Origin: Sphingomonas sp. 28-66-16
GTDB taxonomy: Bacteria; Pseudomonadota; Alphaproteobacteria; Sphingomonadales; Sphingomonadaceae
Direction of reading: 5' to 3'
Length of the DNA: 64,000 nt
Assembly: GCA_002281485.1 (NCBI GenBank)
Contig: NCGF01000009.1
Coordinates: forward strand, 1 to 64,000
Shown: piece after piece, positions 1 through 7,327 of the stretch
Layout of the letters: the number at the start of each line of letters is the position of its first letter
Position numbering within the stretch: position 1 is the first letter of the stretch
Notes under the pieces: model-generated
Databases searched by the model: none
Seen by the model: the letters and a program-made list of their open reading frames with translations, nothing else
Told to the model about the DNA's origin: nothing
Position numbers and translations under genes: made by a program

Positions 1-60
1 GCCGATCAGCACGATCGGCTTGCCCTGCCAATCTTCCGGTGTGACGCGCTTTTGCAACAT
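1..60 (-). CDS. aroK: Probable shikimate kinase, N-terminal 20 codons only
   Basis: Only the first 20 codons lie in the window; the gene runs off the left edge. The ATG is the reverse complement of bases 58-60. The visible peptide starts MLQKRVTPEDW and ends in IVLIG, which fits the beta-strand leading into the P-loop of a small nucleoside/shikimate kinase. Shikimate kinase phosphorylates shikimate in chorismate synthesis. The assignment leans on my knowledge that aroK often lies divergent to the xer-accA region in sphingomonads; the P-loop itself is outside the window, so another P-loop kinase cannot be excluded. Confidence 0.5.
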   Translation of the reverse strand, partial: MLQKRVTPEDWQGKPIVLIG

Positions 61-149
61 TATTCTGGGGGCTATACAGCGTGGCTGCCGCTCGGGCAAA
101 AGGCCGCCGTGCCGACTCTGTCGGCGTGACCCCGTTTGCAAGGTTGATC

Positions 150-287
150 ATGCCCCGTTCTCTTATCGTCATAGCCGTCATCGCCGTGATCCTCGTCGGG
201 GGGCTGTTTGTGCTTGCCGGCCGCTCCGGTGAAAAGCCGCTTGTCCGGGTCGAAAAGGTCGTGCCGCTTGCGTCTCTCCAGAAATAG
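150..287 (+). CDS. Small single-pass membrane protein, 45 aa
   Basis: A 45-residue protein with a hydrophobic segment at about residues 4-23 (IVIAVIAVILVGG...) followed by a short basic/polar tail ending in SLQK. The ATG at 150 has AAGG about 8 bases upstream, which favours it over the in-frame ATG at 81. Its 3' end overlaps the TTG start of the next gene by 20 bases, so the two are probably translationally coupled. Function unknown; it looks like a small inner-membrane protein divergent from the kinase gene. The alternative is that the segment is an uncleaved signal anchor. Confidence 0.6.
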   Translation: MPRSLIVIAVIAVILVGGLFVLAGRSGEKPLVRVEKVVPLASLQK

Positions 288-2082
288 CGTCGCGCTGGGC
301 GCGCTCGCGCTCGGATTGGTCGCGCTGGGGTTGCCGGCGCTTGGCCAGGAAAAGCCCGAATCGATCCTGCCGCCGGGCTTCGGCGAGCCGGTCCCGCCCG
401 CGCCCGCGCCAAGCGAGGCGCCGCCATCGCCTCCCGCGTCGCGACCCGCATCGCCTGCACCGGGCAGCGTCGCTCAGCCCGTTACGGCCGCGCCCGCGGC
501 GGCGCCGGCGGGCGACGTGACCGACGAACTGGCGGCGGCGACGCCGATCGATCCGGCCGTGCTCGCGGCCTATGAACTGCCCGCCTATGCGCGGCGATCG
601 CTGGCGATGGTCGGGGTCGTCGGCACGCGCGAGGGCGGCCTTGCCGCCGATGCCTTTGGCGATGCCGACGGTCGGTTCCTCTCGACCTTGATGGGGCGTC
701 TCGATGCCCCGATCGCGTCGCGCTGGGTATCGATCGGGCTGCGCCGCGCGCTTGCGTCGCGGGTCAGCACCCCGCCGCACGTCAGCGGCGCCGATTTTGC
801 GGCCGAGCGCGCCTGGCTGCTGGTGCGGATGGGTGAGTCGATGGTGTCGCGCGCGCTGGTCGAAAGCGTCGATACCGATCGCTACACGCCCAAAATGTAC
901 GAAGCGGCGATGCAGGCTGCGCTCGCGACCGGCGACCCTGCGGTCGTCTGTCCGGTGGTCGACGCTGCCCAGACCGTCTCCACCGATCGCGCCTGGGTGC
1001 TGGCCGGCGCCATTTGTGCCGGCTTGGCCGGAAAGCCCGGGGTCGCCGGCCCGCTGATCGATGGCGCCAAACGCCGCGGCGTGGCGCGCGGTGTCGATAT
1101 CCTGCTCGCCGAAAAGGCCGTCGGCGCCGGTGCCCGGGGGGGGCGCGCCGTGACGATCGAGTGGGACGGCGTCGATCAGCTGACCAGCTGGCGCTACGGC
1201 ATGGCGATGGCAACCGGCGTGACGATCCCCGATCCGCTCTACGCGACGGTTGGCCGCCGCGTGCAATATTGGCGCGCGCAATCGCCGATGATCGACGCGC
1301 GTACCCGGGCGCCCTCTGCCGAACTGGCGGCGGCGCAGGGCGTGTTCTCGAACGCCGCGCTGGTCGATCTCTACGGAGAGGTCGAAAACGCCGATGAACA
1401 GAGTTCGGCCGAAGCGGGGGTCGCGCGTGACTTGCGAAGCGCCTATGTCGAGTCCGATCGTACCCAGCGCCTCACCGTGCTGCGGCAGCTGTGGGACGAA
1501 CCGAAGGACCGGCGCGGCCGCTATGCCCGCCTGGTGCTGACGGCGCGCGCGGCGTCGACGATTGCCCCGGCCTCGGATACCCCGGATGTCGACCGGCTCG
1601 TCGCGGCCATGCTCAGCGCCGGGCTCGATCGGTCGGCGCTGCGCTGGAAGGGCGACGTCGCACGCGGCAGCGATGCCTGGGCCATGCTGACGCTGGCGGA
1701 TGGCGGCGCTGTCGAGCCGCTGGGGCAAGGCGACGTCGACGCCTATCGCAGCCGCACGGCCGATCCGAGCGGGGCCAAGGTCCGGATGTTCTTCGCGGCG
1801 CTCGCCGGGCTTGGCCGGATCGATCGGGCGACTTCAGCTTCGCTTTCCGGGCGCTATGCGGTGGATCTGGCGATGCGCAACAGCTGGACGCGCGCGATCG
1901 ATCGGGCAGCAGCGAACCGCCAGCCGGGGACGGTGCTCCTGCTCGCGGCGGTCGGCATGCAGACCCCCAACTGGACCGGCGTGTCGCCGGCGGCGCTCTA
2001 CCATATCGTCGCCGCGCTGCAGCGCGTGGGGCTCGACGGCGAGGCACGGATGATCGCCGTCGAGGCGCTCACCCGGCTTTGA
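268..2082 (+). CDS. Secreted or periplasmic protein of unknown function, 604 aa
   Basis: I chose the TTG at 268 because it gives a clean signal peptide (MRLSRN, then an Ala/Leu/Gly-rich core ending near ALGQ at residues 23-26) and has AAAAGG about 9 bases upstream. The signal is followed by a Pro/Ala-rich linker at about residues 32-85, then a roughly 500-residue, mainly helical, Ala-rich domain without a motif I recognise; it could be an alpha-solenoid. It lies between the small membrane protein and a Xer recombinase, whose TTG start overlaps this stop (TTGA). The conserved neighbourhood with accA suggests a housekeeping rather than an acquired gene. No enzymatic function is claimed. Confidence 0.7.
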   Translation: MRLSRNSVALGALALGLVALGLPALGQEKPESILPPGFGEPVPPAPAPSEAPPSPPASRPASPAPGSVAQPVTAAPAAAPAGDVTDELAAATPIDPAVLAAYELPAYARRSLAMVGVVGTREGGLAADAFGDADGRFLSTLMGRLDAPIASRWVSIGLRRALASRVSTPPHVSGADFAAERAWLLVRMGESMVSRALVESVDTDRYTPKMYEAAMQAALATGDPAVVCPVVDAAQTVSTDRAWVLAGAICAGLAGKPGVAGPLIDGAKRRGVARGVDILLAEKAVGAGARGGRAVTIEWDGVDQLTSWRYGMAMATGVTIPDPLYATVGRRVQYWRAQSPMIDARTRAPSAELAAAQGVFSNAALVDLYGEVENADEQSSAEAGVARDLRSAYVESDRTQRLTVLRQLWDEPKDRRGRYARLVLTARAASTIAPASDTPDVDRLVAAMLSAGLDRSALRWKGDVARGSDAWAMLTLADGGAVEPLGQGDVDAYRSRTADPSGAKVRMFFAALAGLGRIDRATSASLSGRYAVDLAMRNSWTRAIDRAAANRQPGTVLLLAAVGMQTPNWTGVSPAALYHIVAALQRVGLDGEARMIAVEALTRL

Positions 2083-2984
2083 GCGCGGGCGGCGATCTCG
2101 CGCTGATCGATCGCTTCCTCGAAATGATGGCGGCCGAAAGCGGGGCGGCGAGCAACACGATCGCCGCCTATCGTAGCGACCTGATGCTCGCGTCCGACCA
2201 TCTCGAGCGCCGGCTGGCGGCGGCGACGCCGGTCGATCTGGCGCGGCTCGGCGAGGCGTGGGCGCCGCTCGCACGCGCGACCGTCGCGCGGAAATCGGCG
2301 GCGCTGCGGCGCTTCTTCGCGTTTCTGGCCGAAGAGGGGTTGCGCAGCGACGATCCCGGCGGCGCCCTGCCGAAGCCGGGCGCCGCGCGCCGCCTGCCCA
2401 AATCGCTGGCACGCGGCGATGTCGACCGGCTGTTCGATGCGATTGCCGGGCGACTCGCGCGGACGCCGGCCAATCCCCACGATCTGCGCCTCGCCGCGCT
2501 CGTCGAGCTGCTCTATGGCTCGGGCTTGCGGGCGAGCGAGCTGGTGTCGATCCCGCGCAATGCGGTGTCGCCCGATCGGCCCTTTCTGATCCTGCGCGGC
2601 AAGGGCGGGCGGGAACGGCTGGTGCCGATTTCGGATCGCGCGCGAGCGGCGGTCGCGGTGTGGCGGGACTGTGTGCCGCCCGACGCGCCCTGGCTGTTTC
2701 CAGGCGGCAAGCGCCATTTGTCGCGCATCAGGCTGTATCAGCTGCTCAAGGCGCTGGCCGCCGAAGCCGGGATCCCCCCCGATCGCGTCAGTCCGCACGT
2801 GCTCCGCCATGCCTTTGCCACCCACCTGCTCGAAGGCGGTGCCGATCTGCGTGCGCTTCAGCTGATGCTGGGGCATGCCGATATCGCGACCACCGAAATC
2901 TACACCCATGTCGACGGCAGTCGGCTGGTCGCGCTGGTCAACAGCCGCCATCCGCTCGTTGACCTTGCCCGCAGCGACGCCTAA
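2079..2984 (+). CDS. xerD: Site-specific tyrosine recombinase of the XerC/XerD family
   Basis: Xer recombinases resolve chromosome dimers at dif during cell division. The 301-residue protein has an N-terminal SAM-like core-binding domain (about residues 5-90) and a C-terminal catalytic domain with the full set of active residues: R151 (GLRASEL), K175 (GKGGRER), H240 and R243 (SPHVLRHAFATHLL), H266 (LGHADIATT) and nucleophile Y275 (IYTHV). Length is typical. The start is taken as TTG 2079, which overlaps the stop of the upstream gene and removes a long out-of-family N-terminal extension. Only 12 bases separate it from accA. Whether it is the XerC or XerD partner cannot be decided from sequence alone; XerD is the usual neighbour of accA in alphaproteobacteria. 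Confidence 0.85.
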   Translation: MSAGGDLALIDRFLEMMAAESGAASNTIAAYRSDLMLASDHLERRLAAATPVDLARLGEAWAPLARATVARKSAALRRFFAFLAEEGLRSDDPGGALPKPGAARRLPKSLARGDVDRLFDAIAGRLARTPANPHDLRLAALVELLYGSGLRASELVSIPRNAVSPDRPFLILRGKGGRERLVPISDRARAAVAVWRDCVPPDAPWLFPGGKRHLSRIRLYQLLKALAAEAGIPPDRVSPHVLRHAFATHLLEGGADLRALQLMLGHADIATTEIYTHVDGSRLVALVNSRHPLVDLARSDA

Positions 2985-2996
2985 CCGCACGGCCTG

Positions 2997-3944
2997 ATGG
3001 CAAGTTTCCTCGATTTTGAAAAACCGATCGCCGAATTGCAGGCACGCATCGACGAACTGCGCGAAACCGCGGCAGGCGGCGGGATCGACATTGATGCCGA
3101 GGTGCTCCGGCTGCAGGCCAAGTCCGATCGGCTGCTCCGCGACACCTATCTTCGGCTGACCCCGTGGCAGAAGACGCAGGTGGCGCGTCACGGCGATCGC
3201 CCGCATTTCAAACATTATCTCGCCGGGCTGTTCGACGATTTTCTGCCGCTCGCCGGCGACCGTGCCTTTGGCGACGACCAGGCGATTCTCGGCGGCCTTG
3301 CGCGCTTTCGCGGCCGGCGGGTGATGGTGATCGGCCATGAAAAGGGCGACGATACCGCGAGCCGGTTGCGCCACAATTTCGGCATGGGCAAGCCCGAAGG
3401 CTATCGCAAGGCGATCAGGCTGATGCAGCTTGCCGAGCGGTTCGGCCTGCCGGTGATCACCCTGGTCGATACCTCGGGGGCGTTTCCGGGCATCCAGGCC
3501 GAGGAGCGCGGCCAGGCCGAGGCGATCGCCCGGTCGACCGCGCAGTGCCTTGCGCTGCGCGTGCCGCTGGTGGCGGCGATCGTCGGTGAGGGCGGTTCGG
3601 GCGGCGCGGTGGCGCTGTCGGCGGGCAATCGCGTGCTGATGTTCGAGCACGCCGTCTATTCGGTGATTTCGCCCGAAGGCTGCGCCTCGATCCTGTGGCG
3701 GACAGGCGATCGCGCCGCCGACGCGGCCGAAGCGATGAAGGTGACCGCGCAGGACCTGAAGGCGCTTGGCGTGATCGACACGATCGTTCCCGAGCCGCTT
3801 GGCGGGGCCCAGCGCGACCCGGCAGCGGCGATCGGCAGTCTCGCCGATGCGCTGAGTGCGGCCCTGGCCGGTCTCGCGGGCCAGTCGGGGGATCAGCTAT
3901 GCCATGACCGGCGGCGCAAGTTTCTGGCGATGGGTCGGCTCTGA
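2997..3944 (+). CDS. accA: Acetyl-CoA carboxylase carboxyltransferase subunit alpha
   Basis: AccA and AccD form the carboxyltransferase that moves CO2 from biotin carboxyl-carrier protein to acetyl-CoA, giving malonyl-CoA for fatty-acid synthesis. The 315-residue protein matches the family: N-terminal coiled start LDFEKPI, then TPWQKTQVARH, the GHEKG segment, FGMGKPEGYRKA, the DTSGAFPGIQAEERGQ oxyanion region, GEGGSGGAVA, and a C-terminal RRRKFLAMGRL. Length is normal. The ATG at 2997 follows xerD by 12 bases with no strong ribosome binding site, suggesting coupling to it. The next feature downstream is a terminator hairpin serving the opposite strand. Confidence 0.97.
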   Translation: MASFLDFEKPIAELQARIDELRETAAGGGIDIDAEVLRLQAKSDRLLRDTYLRLTPWQKTQVARHGDRPHFKHYLAGLFDDFLPLAGDRAFGDDQAILGGLARFRGRRVMVIGHEKGDDTASRLRHNFGMGKPEGYRKAIRLMQLAERFGLPVITLVDTSGAFPGIQAEERGQAEAIARSTAQCLALRVPLVAAIVGEGGSGGAVALSAGNRVLMFEHAVYSVISPEGCASILWRTGDRAADAAEAMKVTAQDLKALGVIDTIVPEPLGGAQRDPAAAIGSLADALSAALAGLAGQSGDQLCHDRRRKFLAMGRL

Positions 3945-3976
3945 CGCCGGCGGACGCCGTCGATCCGGCACACACA

Positions 3977-4010
3977 GCAAAAGGGCGGCGAACCGAAGCC
4001 CGCCGCCCTT
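3977..4010 (-). terminator. Rho-independent terminator after flp pilin
   Basis: Bases 3981-3990 (aagggcggcg) and 4001-4010 (cgccgccctt) form a perfect 10-bp inverted repeat with a 10-base loop. Read on the minus strand the stem is followed by a T-rich run (CCCTTTTGC), as expected for an intrinsic terminator of the flp gene ending at 4037. On the plus strand there is no T-run after the stem, so termination of accA by the same hairpin is less certain. Confidence 0.7.
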
Positions 4011-4036
4011 CCCGCTGAGCGTAAGCTGGGAGAAGC

Positions 4037-4204
4037 TTACGAAGCCTTCATGTTCGACGACACGTTCGAGAACGTGGTCTTGAGCTGGTTGCCCAGGCCC
4101 TGCATCGCTGCGATCGCGGCAACCGCGATCAGGGCGGCGATCAGGCCGTATTCGATGGCGGTGGCGCCCTTGCTGTTCTTGATGAACTTGCGAATGGTCT
4201 GCAT
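4037..4204 (-). CDS. flp: Flp-family type IVb pilin
   Basis: A 55-residue Flp pilin, the major subunit of tight-adherence (Tad) pili. It shows the short basic leader (MQTIRKFIKNSKG), the hallmark processing region with TAIEYGLIAAL at about residues 14-24 and a following hydrophobic helix. The prepilin peptidase would cut after the leader Gly. ATG 4204 was chosen over upstream in-frame starts because GGAG lies upstream at proper spacing. A 16-bp perfect palindrome (4241-4256) sits 37 bases upstream. No Tad assembly genes are in this window, so the secretion machinery must be encoded elsewhere. A second pilin follows at 4325-4507. Confidence 0.9.
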   Translation of the reverse strand: MQTIRKFIKNSKGATAIEYGLIAALIAVAAIAAMQGLGNQLKTTFSNVSSNMKAS

Positions 4205-4240
4205 TTTCCGGTCTCCGTTGGTTGGCTTCAGTACCCGGCT

Positions 4241-4256
4241 GACCGGCATGCCGGTC
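4241..4256. promoter_or_regulatory. 16-bp perfect palindrome upstream of flp
   Basis: Bases 4241-4256 read gaccggcatgccggtc, a perfect dyad 37 bases upstream of the flp start at 4204. It could be an operator for a dimeric regulator, or form an RNA hairpin in the leader of flp or at the 3' end of the second pilin transcript. No T-run follows on either strand, so I do not call it a terminator. Confidence 0.4.
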
Positions 4257-4324
4257 GAGCAATTGCCGTTCTAGGAGAGCGAGGTTGACAAAGGTTTAAG
4301 CCCCGAAACGAAATTCGTGCCCCG

Positions 4325-4507
4325 TCAGCCGCCGCTGCGCGCCGTTTCGATCTTCGTGTTGACGTTGCCCCACATCGACGTCGTGCTGTTGGCGACTTCG
4401 ACGAAGGCGGCCACCATCGTGATGACGACCAGCGAGATGATCAGCCCGTATTCGATCGCGGTACCGCCCTTGCGATCTGACGCGATCCTTTTCATCAGCA
4501 TCAACAT
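4325..4507 (-). CDS. Second Flp-family pilin-like protein
   Basis: A 60-residue pilin homologue: Met-rich basic leader (MLMLMKRIASDRKGG), then TAIEYGLIISLVVIT, the Flp signature with the conserved Glu after the cleavage Gly, and a hydrophobic helix. It is clearly diverged from the pilin at 4037-4204 after the helix, so it may be a minor pilin or an alternative subunit. ATG 4507 is preferred (GGAA about 7 bases upstream); TTG 4513 and internal ATGs at 4501 and 4495 are possible. Same strand as the first pilin, 120 bases upstream, so possibly co-transcribed. Confidence 0.85.
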   Translation of the reverse strand: MLMLMKRIASDRKGGTAIEYGLIISLVVITMVAAFVEVANSTTSMWGNVNTKIETARSGG

Positions 4508-4569
4508 GCGCAATTTCCGTATCGCTGCGGTTCCCTGAACTGACCTGTTAAGCTAGGGACGGTTAACGA

Positions 4570-4998
4570 ATGACGAACATCGCCACTCAAGCGTCCGGCA
4601 GCGCGCTTTTCCCCGTGGTCGCCGCGGCGCTGGTCGATCGCGACGGGCGCATTCTCGTCCAGCAACGTCCGCCCGGCAAGCCGATGGCCGGGTTGTGGGA
4701 ATTCCCGGGCGGCAAGATCGACCCCGGCGAGACGCCCGAGCAGGCCCTGAGCCGCGAGCTGCGCGAGGAGCTTGGAATCGTCGTCACCGGGGCCTGCCTC
4801 GCGCCGGCGACCTTCGCGAGCGCGCCGCTCGGCGATCGCCACCTGCTGCTGCTGCTCTTCCTGTGCCGCAAGTGGGAAGGGGTTCCTGAGCCGATCGAGG
4901 CGACGGCGCTGCGATGGGTTCGCCCGGTCGAGATGCACGCGCTGGCAATGCCGCCCGCCGATCGTCCCCTGATCGGGTTGCTCGAAGCGCTGGTGTGA
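4570..4998 (+). CDS. mutT: 8-oxo-dGTP diphosphatase MutT (Nudix)
   Basis: MutT hydrolyses 8-oxo-dGTP and so prevents A:T to C:G mutation. The 142-residue protein carries a complete Nudix box at about residues 48-70: GGKIDPGE followed by RELREELGI, with the catalytic glutamates present. The preceding LVQQRPPGKPMAGLWEFPGG is the characteristic MutT context. Length is normal for the family. It stands divergent from the pilin pair and ends 10 bases before the convergent sufE. A broader Nudix role is possible, but the similarity to MutT proper is strong. Confidence 0.88.
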   Translation: MTNIATQASGSALFPVVAAALVDRDGRILVQQRPPGKPMAGLWEFPGGKIDPGETPEQALSRELREELGIVVTGACLAPATFASAPLGDRHLLLLLFLCRKWEGVPEPIEATALRWVRPVEMHALAMPPADRPLIGLLEALV

Positions 4999-5008
4999 CC
5001 GGGCTGCT

Positions 5009-5434
5009 CTACCCCGAGGCGAGGCGCGCCGCGGTCTCGCGGATCAGCGCGATCATGTTGGGGATACCCTGGGTCCGATTCGAGCTGAGCTGGTTGCCGA
5101 GATCGAACGGCGCCAGCGCGGCGGCGATGTCGCTCGCCAGAATGTCTGTCGGCGCGCTGTCCTGCACGGTCAGCAGGACGAGCGCGATGATGCCCTTGGT
5201 GATCGCGGCATTGCTGTCGGCGAGGAAATGAAGCGTCCCGTCGTCGCGACGCATCGGATAGACCCACACCGATGCCGAACATCCACGGACGAGCGTCGCA
5301 TCGGTTTTCAGCGGGTCGGGCATCGGCTCGAGCGCGCGCCCGAGATCGATCAACAGGCGGTAACGATCATCCTTGTCGAGAAAATCATACTCGTCGAAAA
5401 TCTCGGCGAGAGGGGGAGGGAGCGGGCTGGCCAT
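5009..5434 (-). CDS. sufE: Cysteine desulfuration protein SufE
   Basis: SufE accepts persulfide sulfur from the cysteine desulfurase SufS and passes it to the Fe-S scaffold. The 141-residue protein has the family's active-site loop VRGCSASVW with the sulfur-accepting C52, and the C-terminal LSSNRTQGIPNM segment. Length matches free-standing SufE. It follows the last small Psp-operon gene by 27 bases on the same strand, so it may share that transcript, though no suf genes are nearby. It converges with mutT. Confidence 0.92.
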   Translation of the reverse strand: MASPLPPPLAEIFDEYDFLDKDDRYRLLIDLGRALEPMPDPLKTDATLVRGCSASVWVYPMRRDDGTLHFLADSNAAITKGIIALVLLTVQDSAPTDILASDIAAALAPFDLGNQLSSNRTQGIPNMIALIRETAARLASG

Positions 5435-5461
5435 GGCCAGACCCCGCTACCGGGATGGGCT

Positions 5462-5698
5462 CTAAAGGTCCACCCCGGCGGCAATCGCTTCGAGCTTGCG
5501 GAGGCGTTCCTTGAGGTCGGCGATCTCGATGCGGGCGCTCGCGCTGGGCATCGTCGTCTTGGGTTCGCCCCGCACGGTGAGCTCCTGTTGCTTGAGCGCG
5601 AGCCAGCCGCGCCAGCCAGCCAGGCCTGCCATCGTCACCATGCCGAGTGCCATCAGGCCGGCCACGGCGAGGATGAGGTATAGCGACAGATCGATCAT
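5462..5698 (-). CDS. Small Psp-operon membrane protein with coiled coil, 78 aa
   Basis: Last of the five extra small genes downstream of pspC. One N-terminal membrane helix (about residues 5-28, LYLILAVAGLMALGM...), a WRGWLALKQQELTVRG juxtamembrane part, then a C-terminal helix with DLKERLRKLEAIAAG. That tail is a shortened form of the motif shared by the neighbouring genes and by PspB (consensus RLxxRIxxLERI). ATG 5698 has AAAGGA upstream; spacing to the gene before is 11 bases. Unlike its neighbours it lacks the final RDIDxLR-like end. Function unknown; location suggests a role in envelope stress sensing with PspA-C. Confidence 0.75.
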   Translation of the reverse strand: MIDLSLYLILAVAGLMALGMVTMAGLAGWRGWLALKQQELTVRGEPKTTMPSASARIEIADLKERLRKLEAIAAGVDL

Positions 5699-5709
5699 GA
5701 CAGGTCCTT

Positions 5710-5958
5710 TCAGAGCTTGTCGCGCAGCTTCTCGATCTCGCGATCGAGGCGCACGGCGTTGTTGTCGTCGGTCGCCAGCCGTTCGAGCACGGCGATCCGA
5801 TCCTTGAGCATCGCGACTTCTTCACGCAGCCGGCGCGCATCGCGGGAATCTGCGCCGTCGATCATGCCGGTGCCCTCGCGTGCCTTGAAGCGCGCCTGCA
5901 GCACCCGGCCGATCGTCACCACGATGATGATCCCGAGCACCATTTCGAATGGATTCAT
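5710..5958 (-). CDS. Small Psp-operon membrane protein with coiled coil, 82 aa
   Basis: One N-terminal membrane helix (about residues 5-20, MVLGIIIVVTIGRVL), a basic linker and a helical tail with LKDRIAVLERLATDD and a final LDREIEKLRDKL. These two blocks match PspB (RLEDRLNTIERIVS) and the PspC C terminus (DEIDSLR). The ATG at 5958 has AAGGGA about 9 bases upstream. It lies 44 bases after the preceding gene and 11 before the next, all on the minus strand. It resembles a PspB paralogue; no catalytic residues are apparent. Confidence 0.75.
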   Translation of the reverse strand: MNPFEMVLGIIIVVTIGRVLQARFKAREGTGMIDGADSRDARRLREEVAMLKDRIAVLERLATDDNNAVRLDREIEKLRDKL

Positions 5959-6002
5959 TGTCTTCGTCCCTTGAGAATATCGTTGTTCTTGTTGGTCCCG
6001 GG

Positions 6003-6269
6003 CTAGTTCAGCGAGCCGTCGCGAAGCGCCTCGATCTCGTCGGCGACATCGATGCCGCGATCGGTCACGATCCGCTCGAGCACCCGGACGCGCTCTTCGA
6101 GCCGGCCGGTATTGGCGGCATATTGGGCCGCGCGTTCAGCCACCATCTTTGCCTCGATCTCCATCTGCTTCTCGCGAAACGCCAGCCAGGGCCGGATGAT
6201 GAACACGCCGATCAAAACGACGAGCGGGATGCTGATTCCAAACAGGGGTATCAGGATGGGGCTGATCAT
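6003..6269 (-). CDS. Small Psp-operon membrane protein with coiled coil, 88 aa
   Basis: Start set at ATG 6269 (MISPILIP), preceded by GAGGATA at good spacing; longer upstream in-frame starts would overlap the previous gene. One hydrophobic segment at about residues 4-27, the sequence IRPWLAFREKQMEIEAK just inside the membrane, and a coiled-coil tail with GRLEERVRVLERIVTD and DEIEALRDGSLN. The tail is almost interchangeable with those of the genes at 6280 and 6622, showing a recent family relationship. Probable role in the Psp response by association with PspA, PspB or PspC; this is inferred from motif and operon position. Confidence 0.78.
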   Translation of the reverse strand: MISPILIPLFGISIPLVVLIGVFIIRPWLAFREKQMEIEAKMVAERAAQYAANTGRLEERVRVLERIVTDRGIDVADEIEALRDGSLN

Positions 6270-6279
6270 GGGGCTATCC

Positions 6280-6609
6280 TCAGTTGGTCCGGCCGCGGAG
6301 CAGCTCGATCTCGCGATCAAGGCTGTGCGCGCCGTCGGTGACGATCCGCTCGACATTGGCGAGCCGATCCTTGATCGAGCCCAGTTCGGCGCGGAGTTGG
6401 GCGTTCTCCTGGCTCAGCAGCTTGATCCGTTCGATCGATTCCTGATCGGTCTTGGGATAGATCGCCTGACCCCAGCTGCCATCGAGCGGATAGCCGTGGC
6501 GGATACGCATCCAGGTGGTCAGCACCCAGCCGATCATCCCGGCGACGCCGACGGCGGCAATTGCCGGACCCAGGGTCGTAAACAACGTTACTTTGTCGAC
6601 CGCGTTCAT
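6280..6609 (-). CDS. Small Psp-operon membrane protein with coiled coil, 109 aa
   Basis: Hydrophobic segment at about residues 10-33 (LGPAIAAVGVAGMIGWVLTTW), then MRIRHGYPLDG, a motif repeated as IRAKHGYPLEN in the upstream neighbour, and a coiled coil LLSQENAQLRAELGSIKDRLANVERIVTD ending in DREIELLRGRTN (described in pieces). GAGGGA lies upstream of ATG 6609. Twelve bases separate it from the preceding gene and ten from the next. The shared HGYPL motif shows that this gene and 6622-6915 arose by duplication. Unknown function; membrane-anchored coiled-coil partner for the Psp system is the best guess. Confidence 0.8.
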   Translation of the reverse strand: MNAVDKVTLFTTLGPAIAAVGVAGMIGWVLTTWMRIRHGYPLDGSWGQAIYPKTDQESIERIKLLSQENAQLRAELGSIKDRLANVERIVTDGAHSLDREIELLRGRTN

Positions 6610-6621
6610 CGTGTTTTCCCT

Positions 6622-6915
6622 CTAGCGAAGCGCGTCAATGTCGCGGGCGATGCGATCCGCGGGATCGGTGGCGATCCGTTCGAGGACCGAGATCCGCTCC
6701 TCGAGCCGACCGATCTGGCCGATCAGGCGCTGGTTTTCCGAAGACAGCAGGTTGATCGCTCGTTCGGCTTCGCGGTCGTCGGGATCGCGGCTGGCCTTGC
6801 CACCGAATTCGTTTTCCAGCGGATAGCCGTGCTTGGCGCGGATCCAGGTGGTTATCACCCACCCCGCCGTCGACATCATGATGATGAGTAGAATGAAAGA
6901 CTGACCGGAACCCAT
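6622..6915 (-). CDS. Small Psp-operon membrane protein with coiled coil, 97 aa
   Basis: First of the five extra genes after pspC. Membrane helix at about residues 6-25, the motif IRAKHGYPLEN just after it, then an acidic/basic stretch and a coiled coil with LLSSENQRLIGQIGRLEER, ISVLERIATD and the end RDIDALR. A strong AGGGAGGG ribosome binding site precedes ATG 6915. It starts 30 bases after the pspC stop. Its second half is closely similar to those of 6280, 6003 and PspB. I infer membership of a PspB-like family rather than a known enzyme family. Confidence 0.8.
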   Translation of the reverse strand: MGSGQSFILLIIMMSTAGWVITTWIRAKHGYPLENEFGGKASRDPDDREAERAINLLSSENQRLIGQIGRLEERISVLERIATDPADRIARDIDALR

Positions 6916-6945
6916 GATTTTCCCTCCCTATCCAGTCGGACCGGC

Positions 6946-7326
6946 TCAGCGCAGGCTGTCGATCTCATCGGCAAGACGCGTATTGCGGCTCGTGTACATC
7001 GTCTCGATGTCGGCGAGGCGGCGATCGATATCGCGGAACTTCGAGCGGACATCGCGCGTGGTGCGGGTCGGGTTGGAGCGCACGCCCTGCCAGAATTTGG
7101 CATCCTCGACGCTGTCATAGAGGCCGGTCGGCTTCGGGCTCGCCATCCAGGCGGTCAGCCAATAAGCCACCAGCGTCCAGGGGAACCCCCCGGCGAGCGT
7201 CAGGATCACCGCGCCGACGCGGACCCAGATGACCTCGACACCGGCATAGTCCGCGATCCCCGAGCAAACGCCCAGCCATTTGCTGTTCTGCTTGTCGAGA
7301 TAGAATTTGGTGCGGCTGGCACTCAT
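6946..7326 (-). CDS. pspC: Envelope stress response membrane protein PspC
   Basis: PspC is an inner-membrane sensor/effector that, with PspB, releases PspF from PspA under envelope stress. The 126-residue protein has the PspC domain at about residues 5-62 (KFYLDKQNSKWLGVCSGIADY, membrane segment around VGAVILTLAGGFPW) followed by a roughly 60-residue tail ending RRLADIETMY and DEIDSLR, resembling the tails of the downstream small proteins. AGGAGGA precedes ATG 7326. The gap to pspB is one base. Regulation is expected from the sigma-54 promoter at 8590-8607. Confidence 0.9.
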   Translation of the reverse strand: MSASRTKFYLDKQNSKWLGVCSGIADYAGVEVIWVRVGAVILTLAGGFPWTLVAYWLTAWMASPKPTGLYDSVEDAKFWQGVRSNPTRTTRDVRSKFRDIDRRLADIETMYTSRNTRLADEIDSLR

Positions 7327-7327
7327 C

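Noticed and set aside
4285-4290. TTGACA on the plus strand between the two pilin genes as a promoter
   Set aside because: It faces away from both pilins and no -10 is found at proper spacing; chance match.
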